Source: Nocardioides_B sp963713035
Lineage (GTDB): Bacteria > Actinomycetota > Actinomycetes > Propionibacteriales > Nocardioidaceae
Direction of reading: 5' to 3'
Assembly (NCBI GenBank): GCA_963713035.1
Contig: CAVQKB010000006.1
Coordinates: 222,602 to 286,601, forward strand
DNA: 64,000 bases
Shown: positions 7,478 to 15,270 of the stretch, piece by piece
How the letters are laid out: every line of letters begins with the position of its first letter
Numbering within the stretch: position 1 is the stretch's first letter
The notes under the pieces: generated by a model
Database searches by the model: none
The model's input: the letters and a program-made list of their open reading frames with translations, nothing else
Told to the model about the DNA's origin: nothing
Position numbers and translations under genes: made by a program

Positions 7478-8151
7478 CGCCAGCAGGCCGGCAGCGGCAC
7501 GGCGGCGGCACGCTCCAGCATCGCCGCGTACGACGGTCGGGGCACCTCGATCGCCCCGAGCGACGCGAGGTGCTCGGTGAGCCACTGCACGTCCAGCACC
7601 CGCTCGGACGCGTGCTCGTCGTCGAGCAGCTCCACGAGCGCGACCAGCGCCACCTTCGAGGCGTCCCGGGCGTGGTGGAACATCGACTCCCCGGCGAAGA
7701 GCCCGCCGACGGCGACGCCGTACAGGCCCCCGACGAGCTCGCCGTCCCGCCAGGTCTCGACCGAGTGCGCCCACCCCAGGCGGTGCAGCTCGCGGTAGGC
7801 CGCGGTGATCCGGTCCTCGATCCACGACCCGTCCCGGCGCGGGTCGGCGCACGCCTCGATGACGGCGTCGAAGGCGGTGTCGACGCGCACCTCGAACCGG
7901 CGACGCGCCGCGCGCAGCGAGCGTGAGACCACGAGCCGTTCGAGCGGCAGCACGCCGCGCCGTACGGGCGACCACCAGAGCATGCCGTCGCCCAGCTGCT
8001 CCGCGGGCATCGGGAAGACCCCGTGCCGGTAGGCGGCGAGCAGCGTGCCCGGCTCCAGGTCGGCGCCCCGGCCCACCACGTCGTGGACGGCGGACGGCAG
8101 CTCCCGCAGGTCGGGGAAGACCCAGCCGGTGGGGGGCGGCTCCGTGGGCAT
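7474..8151 (-). CDS. aat: Leucyl/phenylalanyl-tRNA--protein transferase
   Basis: About 225 residues of Aat, which transfers Leu or Phe from aminoacyl-tRNA to proteins with N-terminal Arg or Lys, marking them for Clp degradation (N-degron pathway, cytoplasm). Typical blocks are WVFPDLRE, AAYRHGVFPMP, MLWWSPVRRGVLPLE, WIEDRITAAYRELHRLGWAHSVETW and GGLYGVAVGGLFAGESMFH, followed by LDVQWLTEHLASLGAIEVPR. The ATG at 8151 is used; a GTG two codons earlier is an alternative. It converges on the rhodanese gene with a shared CTAG stop tetranucleotide. Confidence 0.94.
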   Translation of the reverse strand: MPTEPPPTGWVFPDLRELPSAVHDVVGRGADLEPGTLLAAYRHGVFPMPAEQLGDGMLWWSPVRRGVLPLERLVVSRSLRAARRRFEVRVDTAFDAVIEACADPRRDGSWIEDRITAAYRELHRLGWAHSVETWRDGELVGGLYGVAVGGLFAGESMFHHARDASKVALVALVELLDDEHASERVLDVQWLTEHLASLGAIEVPRPSYAAMLERAAAVPLPACWR

Positions 8152-8229
8152 GGGCACATCCAACCAGGGGGTGCTTTTCCTCGCCCTGGGTACGGTCGGG
8201 ACTCCGGGGAACGGCACGAGAGGACTCAG

Positions 8230-8916
8230 ATGGGCATCGGCGGATCGATCGGCCAGGGCATGGCGCCCCGGATGAGCAGGATGGCGCCCGAGATGACCCG
8301 GAACTTCGTGCACGAGGCCCTGCGCCGGGCGATCAACGGCGTCGGCCCCCTCCCGCCCGCCGCGAAGGCCGCCGACAAGCAGCTGGCCGAGCAGAAGGGC
8401 GACGTCGACAAGGCCGTGCACGAGGTGATCGAGAACCACGTGCGCTTCGCCGGTGCACAGGGGTTCGCCACCAACATCGGCGGCCTGGTCACCGCGGCGG
8501 TCACGATCCCGACCAACATCACCGGACTGGCCCTGGTCCAGTGCCGGATGGTGGCCGGCATCGCGCACCTGCGCGGCTACGACCTCGAGGACCAGCGGGT
8601 GCGCAACGCGATCCTGGCCTGCATCCTGGGCGAGGACTCCGTGAAGTCCCTGGTCCGCAAGAAGAAGCTGCCCAGCACCCCGATGGGGATCGCCACCGCA
8701 CCGGCGCACGACCCGCACCTGGACACCGTGATCGCCGCGGAGGTCACCTCCGAGCTGCTGACCAAGGTCGCCGGCAAGCGCATCGCCACCACGGTCGGGC
8801 GCCGGGTCCCGGTCGTCGGCGGGCTCGTCGGCGCGGGCGCGGACGGCTACTCCACCTGGCAGATCGGCCGGTACGCCGACCGCGAGCTGCTGCCGCGCAC
8901 CCTGCGCAACGGCTAG
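8230..8916 (+). CDS. EcsC family protein
   Basis: 228 residues resembling the EcsC family. The N terminus (MGIGGSIGQGMAP) is glycine/methionine-rich, a central region holds several hydrophobic stretches (GGLVTAAVTIPTNITGLALVQCRMVAGIAHLRGYDLED), and the C terminus is glycine-rich with a VGRRVPVVGGLVGAG segment. EcsC was named for its place in an ABC transporter operon in Bacillus; the biochemical role is not established and the association is probably with the membrane. Its TAG shares CTAG at 8913-8916 with the stop of the convergent sulfotransferase-like gene. Confidence 0.78.
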   Translation: MGIGGSIGQGMAPRMSRMAPEMTRNFVHEALRRAINGVGPLPPAAKAADKQLAEQKGDVDKAVHEVIENHVRFAGAQGFATNIGGLVTAAVTIPTNITGLALVQCRMVAGIAHLRGYDLEDQRVRNAILACILGEDSVKSLVRKKKLPSTPMGIATAPAHDPHLDTVIAAEVTSELLTKVAGKRIATTVGRRVPVVGGLVGAGADGYSTWQIGRYADRELLPRTLRNG

Positions 8917-10106
8917 CGGCCCCGGGCCCTGCGGTAGATCGCGAGGCCGACGGCGGCGACCCGGCTGTCGTCGGCGGACCGCACGACCTTGCGCTTGACG
9001 CGCATCCAGGTCCCGATGCCGCGCTCGATCTCGGCGTGGGCCACCGCGAGCTCCTCGCGGAGCCGCTGCTCCTCGGCCTGCGTGCGCGCGGTCTCCTGCA
9101 GCAGCGCCGCGATGGCGTCCAGGGCCGCGTGGGACACGGCGGCCTCGTCGGGCACGTCCGGGTCGACGTAGTCCTCCCCGACCGGGTCGGGTCGCAGGTC
9201 GTCGAGGGTGCCCACGACGTCGTACCCCCGTCGCTCGAGCTCGGCGACCCAGCGGCCGGACAGCTCCACCGCCCACCGGCGTACGTCGGGAGGCAGTGAC
9301 AGACGGGGGGAGCCGGACCGCAGGGACAGCGTGCGGTGGGCGAGCAGCTCACGCACCAGACGGCGGTAGTCCTCGTTGGCGAGCACCCCGCCGTTGACCC
9401 GCTGGTTGATGCGTCGCACCAGCGCGGTCTCGGGCACCCCCATCGAGGGGTTGCCGCGGGTGGTCTCGGGGGCGAGGGCGTCCGGGTCGAGCCCCAGCAC
9501 CTGGGCGAAGCGGCGCCACAGCAGGTCGCGCGGTGCGCCGGGCTTGGGCACGGTCACCAGGTGCACCTGCTCGGGCGGCAGCGTGCCGGCCCAGCGGTCC
9601 AGGATGTCGGGCACCTCCTGCACCCCCCAGAACCAGGACGCCAGCTCGCTGTCGCTGCGGGCGGGGTCGGTGATCTTGGCGAGGAAGCCGGCGTAGTCGA
9701 GGCTTCTCCGGTGCTTGACGTTCTCCTGCCACTCGGCCGGGATCTGCCGGACCAGGTCGCGGGCGGAGAGCACGACGTGCACCTCGGTGTCCCCAAAGGA
9801 GTCGAGTGCGCGGCGCACCTGCTGGCGGGTCGCGGTCGCGAGGATCTCGTGCGAGACGATCACGGTGCCGTCCCACCCGCGGACCCGCTCGGCCAGGCGG
9901 TCCCACGCACCGACCGCCTGGGTCTCCAGCCCGCCCCAGGACAGCTCCATCAGGTCGAGGGCGGCCAGGAAGTGCTCGTCGAACCGGTCGGCGGGGTAGA
10001 GGATCCCCTGCTCGGCCAACGCGTCTCGGTTGAGGAAGAGGACGTCCTGCACGAAGGACGTGCCGGTCTTCGGGGTGCCGACGTGCACGATCACGCGTCG
10101 CGTCAC
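8913..10106 (-). CDS. Sulfotransferase-like protein, paralogue A
   Basis: 397 residues. The N terminus has the P-loop-like PAPS-binding motif HVGTPKTGTSFVQDVL, as in sulfotransferases, followed by SHEILA and an SARDLVRQIPAEWQENVKH block where the 3'-phosphate-binding Arg/Ser would lie. The last 60 residues are helical and charged, possibly a coiled coil. It is clearly paralogous to the gene at 11275-12366 across the whole catalytic part (PKTGT, SHEIL, ARDL-RQIPAEWQE, PERVHLVTVP, GAPRDLLW). The GTG at 10106 overlaps the preceding stop (GTGA), implying coupling. The acceptor substrate is unknown; cell-surface glycans are the usual guess. Confidence 0.78.
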   Translation of the reverse strand: MTRRVIVHVGTPKTGTSFVQDVLFLNRDALAEQGILYPADRFDEHFLAALDLMELSWGGLETQAVGAWDRLAERVRGWDGTVIVSHEILATATRQQVRRALDSFGDTEVHVVLSARDLVRQIPAEWQENVKHRRSLDYAGFLAKITDPARSDSELASWFWGVQEVPDILDRWAGTLPPEQVHLVTVPKPGAPRDLLWRRFAQVLGLDPDALAPETTRGNPSMGVPETALVRRINQRVNGGVLANEDYRRLVRELLAHRTLSLRSGSPRLSLPPDVRRWAVELSGRWVAELERRGYDVVGTLDDLRPDPVGEDYVDPDVPDEAAVSHAALDAIAALLQETARTQAEEQRLREELAVAHAEIERGIGTWMRVKRKVVRSADDSRVAAVGLAIYRRARGR

Positions 10107-11278
10107 GCAGGTTCCTCCATCCGGGTGGCCAGGGTCAGGCAGGCCGAGATCACACGGCGCAGAACGCCGTCGAGGTCCGGGCGCCGCGGCCCCTGCACCG
10201 TCGGCGCGAGGTCCGCCAGGTCGCCGTGCACAGGGTAGCCACCTGCGGCGAGGCCGTCGGCGAGCTCTCGCGCGCGCGCCGCAGCCCAGTCCTCGAAGGG
10301 CTCCGGCACCGTGAGGCCGGCTGAGCCCCTCGGGTCCGGTCGCTCCCCGGCTTCGGCGGCCAGCAGGTCGGCGAGGCCGCTCGCGACGGGACGCAACCGG
10401 TCCTCGGGCAGCCGGACGGCGAGGACGGCGTTGACGCGCCGCAGCAGGTCGACCTCCGGCGCCCCCAGGTCGGCCCACCGAGCAGGAGCGACGCGGTGCG
10501 CCGATCGCAGCCCGAGCAGCTCGCGGGTGGTCCGCGACGCGTCGGTGCGAGCACCCGGGACCACCACGTGCACCCGGTCGCGACCCACGCGGGCGGCCCC
10601 TTGCGCGGCGAGCGCCGACAGGTCGGCGGACGGCGGGAGCCGCGCGCGGCTGCTCCAGCGCTCCACGAAGCCGGCCCACCGCACCGGGGCACCCCGCTGG
10701 ACGCGAGCCGACCAGACCTGCGCCATCAGGGTGTCGAAGGGCGCGGCGAGGACCACCACGACCGGGTCGCGGCCGCCCTCCGGGACGCCCAGCCCGGCGC
10801 GCACCGACGCCGCGGTGAGCGGTGCTCCGGCGAGCTCGTAGGCCGGGCCACGGGTCCAGCGCCGACGACGGCGCTCCTCGGCGGTCGGGGTCGGCGGGAG
10901 GGCGAGGAGCAGCTCGGTGAGCACGCCGACCCCCACGCGGACCAGCTCCCGACTCGGCACGTCGGCGGGGTCGACCGCGGGAGCGCCGTACGACGTCCCC
11001 GACTCGCCCGGCCAGAGCAGGGGCTGCTGCGCGAGGCCACGACCGGGGCCGGACCGGGTCAGGGCCAGGTCGGCGACCCGGGGGAAGCCGGCCGCTCCGG
11101 CGCCGACGAGACCGACCCGTCGCACCAGCTCGAGCTGGGCGGCGCCCGGCGCCTGCCAGTCCGCCGGCGGCTCACCGGCGTGCGGCCCGGCCGCCACCCA
11201 GGAGGTCCACGGCGTGCCGCCACCCCCGCGCAGGTGCTGGGTCCACGACCACGCGGCCTGCACGCGGGCGGAGCTCAC
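10103..11278 (-). CDS. Hypothetical protein between two sulfotransferase-like genes
   Basis: 391 residues, family not recognised. The N terminus (QAAWSWTQHLRGGGGTPWTSW) and a middle stretch DPVVVVLAAPFDTLMAQVWSARVQRG, then DRVHVVVPGARTDASRTTRELLG, suggest an alpha/beta protein. The HVVVPG...L-G pattern recalls the VHLVTVP segment of the flanking sulfotransferase-like proteins, so a diverged relative that has lost the PKTGT loop is possible. Starts and stops overlap both neighbours by 4 bases (GTGA at 10103-10106 and 11275-11278), so the three genes are very likely made and used together. Confidence 0.7.
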   Translation of the reverse strand: MSSARVQAAWSWTQHLRGGGGTPWTSWVAAGPHAGEPPADWQAPGAAQLELVRRVGLVGAGAAGFPRVADLALTRSGPGRGLAQQPLLWPGESGTSYGAPAVDPADVPSRELVRVGVGVLTELLLALPPTPTAEERRRRRWTRGPAYELAGAPLTAASVRAGLGVPEGGRDPVVVVLAAPFDTLMAQVWSARVQRGAPVRWAGFVERWSSRARLPPSADLSALAAQGAARVGRDRVHVVVPGARTDASRTTRELLGLRSAHRVAPARWADLGAPEVDLLRRVNAVLAVRLPEDRLRPVASGLADLLAAEAGERPDPRGSAGLTVPEPFEDWAAARARELADGLAAGGYPVHGDLADLAPTVQGPRRPDLDGVLRRVISACLTLATRMEEPA

Positions 11279-12366
11279 GGCTGACGGCGCAGCCGGCGGG
11301 TCGCCCGCCCCAGCTTGGCGGTCAGCTGCTCACCGGGGTCGGGCCGGCTGGCGGTCTCGAGGGTCAGCGCCACCAGGGCGTCCAGGGCGGCGTCGATGAC
11401 CTCCACGCGCCGCGGGGTGTCCGGGTTGGCCCAGGCCTTGCCCGCCGGCGGCACCGGCCGCAGCTCCTCGACGTCGCCGATCACGTCGATCCCGGAGCCC
11501 CGGACCCAGTCGATCCACTCCGCCGCGACCTCCTCGGCCCACGGGAAGGCGTCCGGCGGCAGCGTCACCTTGGCCATGTTCGGGCGCTGCGCCAGCGTCT
11601 GGTGCACGACGAGCTCCCGGATCAGCGGGCGGTAGTGCTCCGAGGGCAGGCCCGCGCGGTTCAGCCGGCGGTTGAGGCGGCGGATCAGCGTCGCCTCGGC
11701 GGCACCGATCGAGGCGTTGGCGCGCTCGCTCTCCGCCGGCGCCCAGGCCGGGTCGATGCCGAAGGCCTCGCAGTAGCGCTCCCACAGCAGGTCGCGCGGA
11801 GCGCCGCTCTGCGGCACCGTCACCAGGTGCACGCGCTCGGGCGGCAGGCCGCGACTCCAGCGGGTGAGCACGTCGGGAAGGCTCTGCACGCGCCAGAACC
11901 ACTTGTTCGGTGCGAGGCGGCGGGCGGCCTGCACCTGGCTGAGGTAGCCGGCGAACCGCTGCTTGCGCTGGTGCTTGATCGACTCCTGCCACTCGGCCGG
12001 GATCTGCCGGGCCAGGTCGCGCGCGCTGTAGACGACGTGCACCTCGTCGCCCTTCAGGCTGGCCATCACCCGCTTCACCTGCGCCGGCTTGGCCGCGGCC
12101 AGGATCTCGTGGCTGATGATGACGGTGCCGCTGTGCCGGCGGACCCGGTTGACCAGGGCGTCCCACTCACCGTCGGCGTTCTCCTGCAGGCCGCCCCACG
12201 GCATCTGCAGCACGTCGAGCGCGGGCCGGAAGTGGCTGGCCTGCAGGCCGAGCGGGTAGTGCACCTGGTGCTTGGCCAGGGCGGTGCGGTTCAGCGCCAG
12301 CCGGTCCTGGAGGTAGGTGGTGCCGGTCTTCGGTGCACCGACGTGCAGGTAGACGACCCGGCTCAT
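11275..12366 (-). CDS. Sulfotransferase-like protein, paralogue B
   Basis: 363 residues with the same layout as the protein at 8913-10106: N-terminal HVGAPKTGTTYLQDRLALNR, SHEILAAAK, YSARDLARQIPAEWQESIKHQ, PPERVHLVTVPQSGAPRDLLW, then a variable helical C terminus. The KTGTT loop fits the 5'-phosphosulfate-binding loop of PAPS-dependent sulfotransferases. The ATG at 12366 overlaps the stop of the HMG-CoA lyase gene (ATGA), which places the sulfotransferase-like genes at the distal end of the leucine-degradation operon. No signal peptide is seen. The acceptor is unknown. Confidence 0.78.
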   Translation of the reverse strand: MSRVVYLHVGAPKTGTTYLQDRLALNRTALAKHQVHYPLGLQASHFRPALDVLQMPWGGLQENADGEWDALVNRVRRHSGTVIISHEILAAAKPAQVKRVMASLKGDEVHVVYSARDLARQIPAEWQESIKHQRKQRFAGYLSQVQAARRLAPNKWFWRVQSLPDVLTRWSRGLPPERVHLVTVPQSGAPRDLLWERYCEAFGIDPAWAPAESERANASIGAAEATLIRRLNRRLNRAGLPSEHYRPLIRELVVHQTLAQRPNMAKVTLPPDAFPWAEEVAAEWIDWVRGSGIDVIGDVEELRPVPPAGKAWANPDTPRRVEVIDAALDALVALTLETASRPDPGEQLTAKLGRATRRLRRQP

Positions 12367-13310
12367 GGCGCAGAGTCTGCCAGGGCCTTCACCACGGCGG
12401 ACGGACTGGGCCGTCCGAGCTCGCCGGCCATCCACACCGAGGTCGCGACGAGCTGCGCCAGGTCGACGCCGTGCTCCACGCCGAGCCCGGTCAGCAGCCA
12501 CACCAGGTCCTCGGTGGCCAGGTTGCCGGTCGCGCTCCGGGCGTAGGGGCAGCCCCCCAGACCGCCGGCGGAGGCGTCGAAGGTGGTGATGCCCGCGGCC
12601 AGGGCCGCGGTCGCGTTGGACAGCGCCTGGCCGTAGGTGTCGTGGAAGTGCACCGCGAGCCGGTCCGTGGGCACCCCGGCCTGCTCGAAGGCGCCCAGCA
12701 GCGCGGTCACGTGGGCCGCGGTGCCGACGCCGATCGTGTCGCCGAGCGAGAGCTGGCTCGCGCCGAGGTCGAGCAGGCGAGCCCCGACGGCGACGACCTG
12801 GTCGATCGGCACCGGACCCTCCCACGGGTCGCCGAAGCACATCGACACGTAGGCACGGACGTCGAGCCCGGCCTCCCGCGCGCGGGCCACGACGGGCTCG
12901 AACATCGCGAACTGCTCGTCGAGGGAGCGGTTGAGGTTGCGCTGCGCGAACGTCTCGGTGGCGCTGCCGAAGACGGCAACGTGGCGCAGGCCCTTCTCCA
13001 GCGCTCGATCGAGGCCCCGCTCGTTGGGCACCAGGACCGGCAGCCCGCGTGCGGTGTCGCCGAGCTCCTCGACGAGCAGGTCGACCAGCTCGGCCGCGTC
13101 CGCGAGCTGCGGCACCCAGCGCGGGTGCACGAAGCTGGTCGCCTCCACGACGGGCAGCCCGGCCGCGAGCAGCCGGCGCACGAACGCGGCCTTGGTGGCG
13201 GTCGGGACCGTGTCCTTCTCGTTCTGCAACCCGTCGCGCGGGCCGACCTCGTAGATCGTGACGCGCTCGGGCAGGCGCGGGTCGCGCACCACCATCGGCA
13301 GCCCGGTCAT
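12363..13310 (-). CDS. mvaB: Hydroxymethylglutaryl-CoA lyase
   Basis: 315 residues of HMG-CoA lyase, which cleaves HMG-CoA to acetoacetate and acetyl-CoA, the last step of leucine breakdown. The fold starts with VTIYEVGPRDGLQNE (metal-binding Asp), continues with EATSFVHPRWVPQLADA, LSLGDTIGVGT and AVHFHDTYGQALSN (metal-binding His-x-His), and ends with the diagnostic loop GLGGCPYARSATGN containing the catalytic cysteine. The ATG at 13310 overlaps the biotin carboxylase stop (ATGA). Together with the two carboxylase genes upstream it forms the 3-methylcrotonyl-CoA to acetoacetate route; methylglutaconyl-CoA hydratase is not in the window. Confidence 0.94.
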   Translation of the reverse strand: MTGLPMVVRDPRLPERVTIYEVGPRDGLQNEKDTVPTATKAAFVRRLLAAGLPVVEATSFVHPRWVPQLADAAELVDLLVEELGDTARGLPVLVPNERGLDRALEKGLRHVAVFGSATETFAQRNLNRSLDEQFAMFEPVVARAREAGLDVRAYVSMCFGDPWEGPVPIDQVVAVGARLLDLGASQLSLGDTIGVGTAAHVTALLGAFEQAGVPTDRLAVHFHDTYGQALSNATAALAAGITTFDASAGGLGGCPYARSATGNLATEDLVWLLTGLGVEHGVDLAQLVATSVWMAGELGRPSPSAVVKALADSAP

Positions 13311-15265
13311 CCGCCCCCCTCCGCCGTCTCGGTCACCAGGAACAGCAAGGACCCCAGCGCCACCTGGTCGCCCACCGCGGCGTCGACCTCGGTGACCGTG
13401 CCGGCGAACGGCGCCTTCAGCGCCAGCTCCATCTTCATCGCCTCCAGGACGCCGAGGACCGCGCCCTCCTCCACCTGCTGGCCGGCCTCGACGCAGACGT
13501 CGAGCAGGGTCCCCGGCATCGGTGCGGTGACCGAGCCGTCCCCGGCGTCGGCGTGCGAGCCGGCGAAGACGTCGGGCCGGGTGAACACCCGGCGGTGCCC
13601 CTCGTGCACGACCTCGACGGCGTGCGGTGAGACCGCGACCGTGGCCCGGTGCCGCCGCCCGTCGAGGCTCAGCACGACCTCGGGCCCGTCGGTCGAGTGC
13701 AGCTGCACCTGCCAGACGCGCTCGCCGTCGTCGACGGTGCCCGCGGCACGGTCGACCCGCACGGTGCGGTCGAGGTCGGCGACCACAGCCGCGGGCGGGG
13801 CGCCCAGCCGCCAGCCGTCGGCCTGGAACGCGTGCACCGGCTGGCCCAGCGTGGTGGTCGCCAGCGCCTGGGTGAAGGCGGCGAACACCCGCGCGACGTC
13901 GGCGTCCGGAGGGTCGACCGTGGCGGTGTCCAGCCAGGCGGTGTCGATCTCCGCGTCGCGGAACTCCGCGCTCGCCGCGAGCACCCGCAGGAACCCGACG
14001 TTGGTGGTGAGGCCGAGGATCGCGGTCCGGTCGAGCGCCGCGACCAGGGCACGGCGGGCGGACTCGCGGTCCGGGCCGTGCGCGATCACCTTGCCGAGCA
14101 TCGGGTCGTACGACGTGCTCACGACCTGCCCGCTCTCGAGCGCGGCGTCGACGCGGACGCCGTACGCCGCGGAGGGGGAGAACCGGTCCTCGGGCGACCC
14201 CGGCCAGCGCACCACGTCGGCGGTTCCGGCCTGCGGCAGGAAGCCGCCGAACGAGTCCTCGGCGTAGACCCGTGCCTCGATCGCGTGGCCGGACACCCGG
14301 ACGTCGTCCTGGGTCAGCGGCAGTCGCTCGCCCCGGGCGACCCGCAGCTGCAGCTCGACGAGGTCGATCCCGGTCACCAGCTCGGTGACCGGGTGCTCCA
14401 CCTGGAGGCGGGTGTTCATCTCCAGGAAGTAGGCCTCACCGGTGTCGGCGTCCAGCAGGAACTCCACGGTGCCGGCGTTCACGTAGCCGACGTGGCGGGC
14501 CAGCGCGACCGCCGACTCGGTGACCAGCGTGCGCACCTCGGGGGTGATGGTCGGCGCCGGCGCCTCCTCCAGGACCTTCTGGTGGCGGCGCTGGGTGGAG
14601 CAGTCGCGCTCGAAGAGGTGGATCACGTTGCCGTGCCCGTCGGCCATCACCTGGACCTCGATGTGCCGGCCGTGCTCGACGTAGGTCTCGACCAGCAGGG
14701 TGTCGTCGCCGAACGACGACAGCGCCTCGCGGCGCGCCGAGGCCACCGCGGCGTCGAAGTCGGCGGGGTCGCGGACGATCCGCATGCCCTTGCCGCCACC
14801 GCCCGCTGCGGCCTTGACGAGCACCGGGAACGCCGCGTTGTCAGGCGCTGACAGCGCCCCAGCGACGTCAGCGCCCGACAGCTCGGCGGAGGGTACGACG
14901 GGCACGCCCGCTGCCACGGCGATCTCCCGCGCCGCGTCCTTGCGGCCCATCCGGTCCATCACGTCCGCGGACGGGCCGACGAGCGTGAGCCCGGCCGTCT
15001 CGACGGCGCGCGCGAAGGCGGCCCGCTCCGAGAGGAAGCCGTAGCCGGGGTGGATCGCGTCGGCGCCCGCCTCGCGCGCCGCGGCGACCACGGCGTCGAT
15101 GTCGAGGTAGGACTCCACGCGTACGGCGTCGTCGGCCGCGCGCACGTGCGGCGCGTGGACGTCGAGGTCGGTGTGGATCGCGACGCTGCGCAGCCCGAGA
15201 CGGCGGCAGCCGTGCGCGACCCGGATCGCGATCTCGCCGCGGTTGGCGATCAGGACGGTGTGCAT
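13307..15265 (-). CDS. liuD: Acyl-CoA carboxylase alpha subunit (probable methylcrotonyl-CoA carboxylase)
   Basis: 652 residues: biotin carboxylase domain over about the first 450 (IANRGEIAIRV, HPGYGFLSE, ATP-grasp loop with KAAAGGGGKGMRIV, MNTRLQVEHPVTE) and a C-terminal biotin carrier domain with the biotinylation site VLEAMKMELALKAPFAG near residue 615. Together with the carboxyltransferase encoded 5 bases upstream it would carboxylate 3-methylcrotonyl-CoA using bicarbonate and ATP. I assign the substrate from the HMG-CoA lyase that overlaps it downstream; by sequence alone it could serve another acyl-CoA. The ATG at 15265 matches the conserved MHTVLIANRGE start. Confidence 0.92.
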   Translation of the reverse strand: MHTVLIANRGEIAIRVAHGCRRLGLRSVAIHTDLDVHAPHVRAADDAVRVESYLDIDAVVAAAREAGADAIHPGYGFLSERAAFARAVETAGLTLVGPSADVMDRMGRKDAAREIAVAAGVPVVPSAELSGADVAGALSAPDNAAFPVLVKAAAGGGGKGMRIVRDPADFDAAVASARREALSSFGDDTLLVETYVEHGRHIEVQVMADGHGNVIHLFERDCSTQRRHQKVLEEAPAPTITPEVRTLVTESAVALARHVGYVNAGTVEFLLDADTGEAYFLEMNTRLQVEHPVTELVTGIDLVELQLRVARGERLPLTQDDVRVSGHAIEARVYAEDSFGGFLPQAGTADVVRWPGSPEDRFSPSAAYGVRVDAALESGQVVSTSYDPMLGKVIAHGPDRESARRALVAALDRTAILGLTTNVGFLRVLAASAEFRDAEIDTAWLDTATVDPPDADVARVFAAFTQALATTTLGQPVHAFQADGWRLGAPPAAVVADLDRTVRVDRAAGTVDDGERVWQVQLHSTDGPEVVLSLDGRRHRATVAVSPHAVEVVHEGHRRVFTRPDVFAGSHADAGDGSVTAPMPGTLLDVCVEAGQQVEEGAVLGVLEAMKMELALKAPFAGTVTEVDAAVGDQVALGSLLFLVTETAEGGG

Positions 15266-15270
15266 GGCGC

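Noticed and set aside
12333..14267. Long plus-strand frame of 644 codons over the HMG-CoA lyase and carboxylase genes
   Set aside because: It is antisense to two well-supported enzymes and low-complexity; a by-product of extreme third-position GC.
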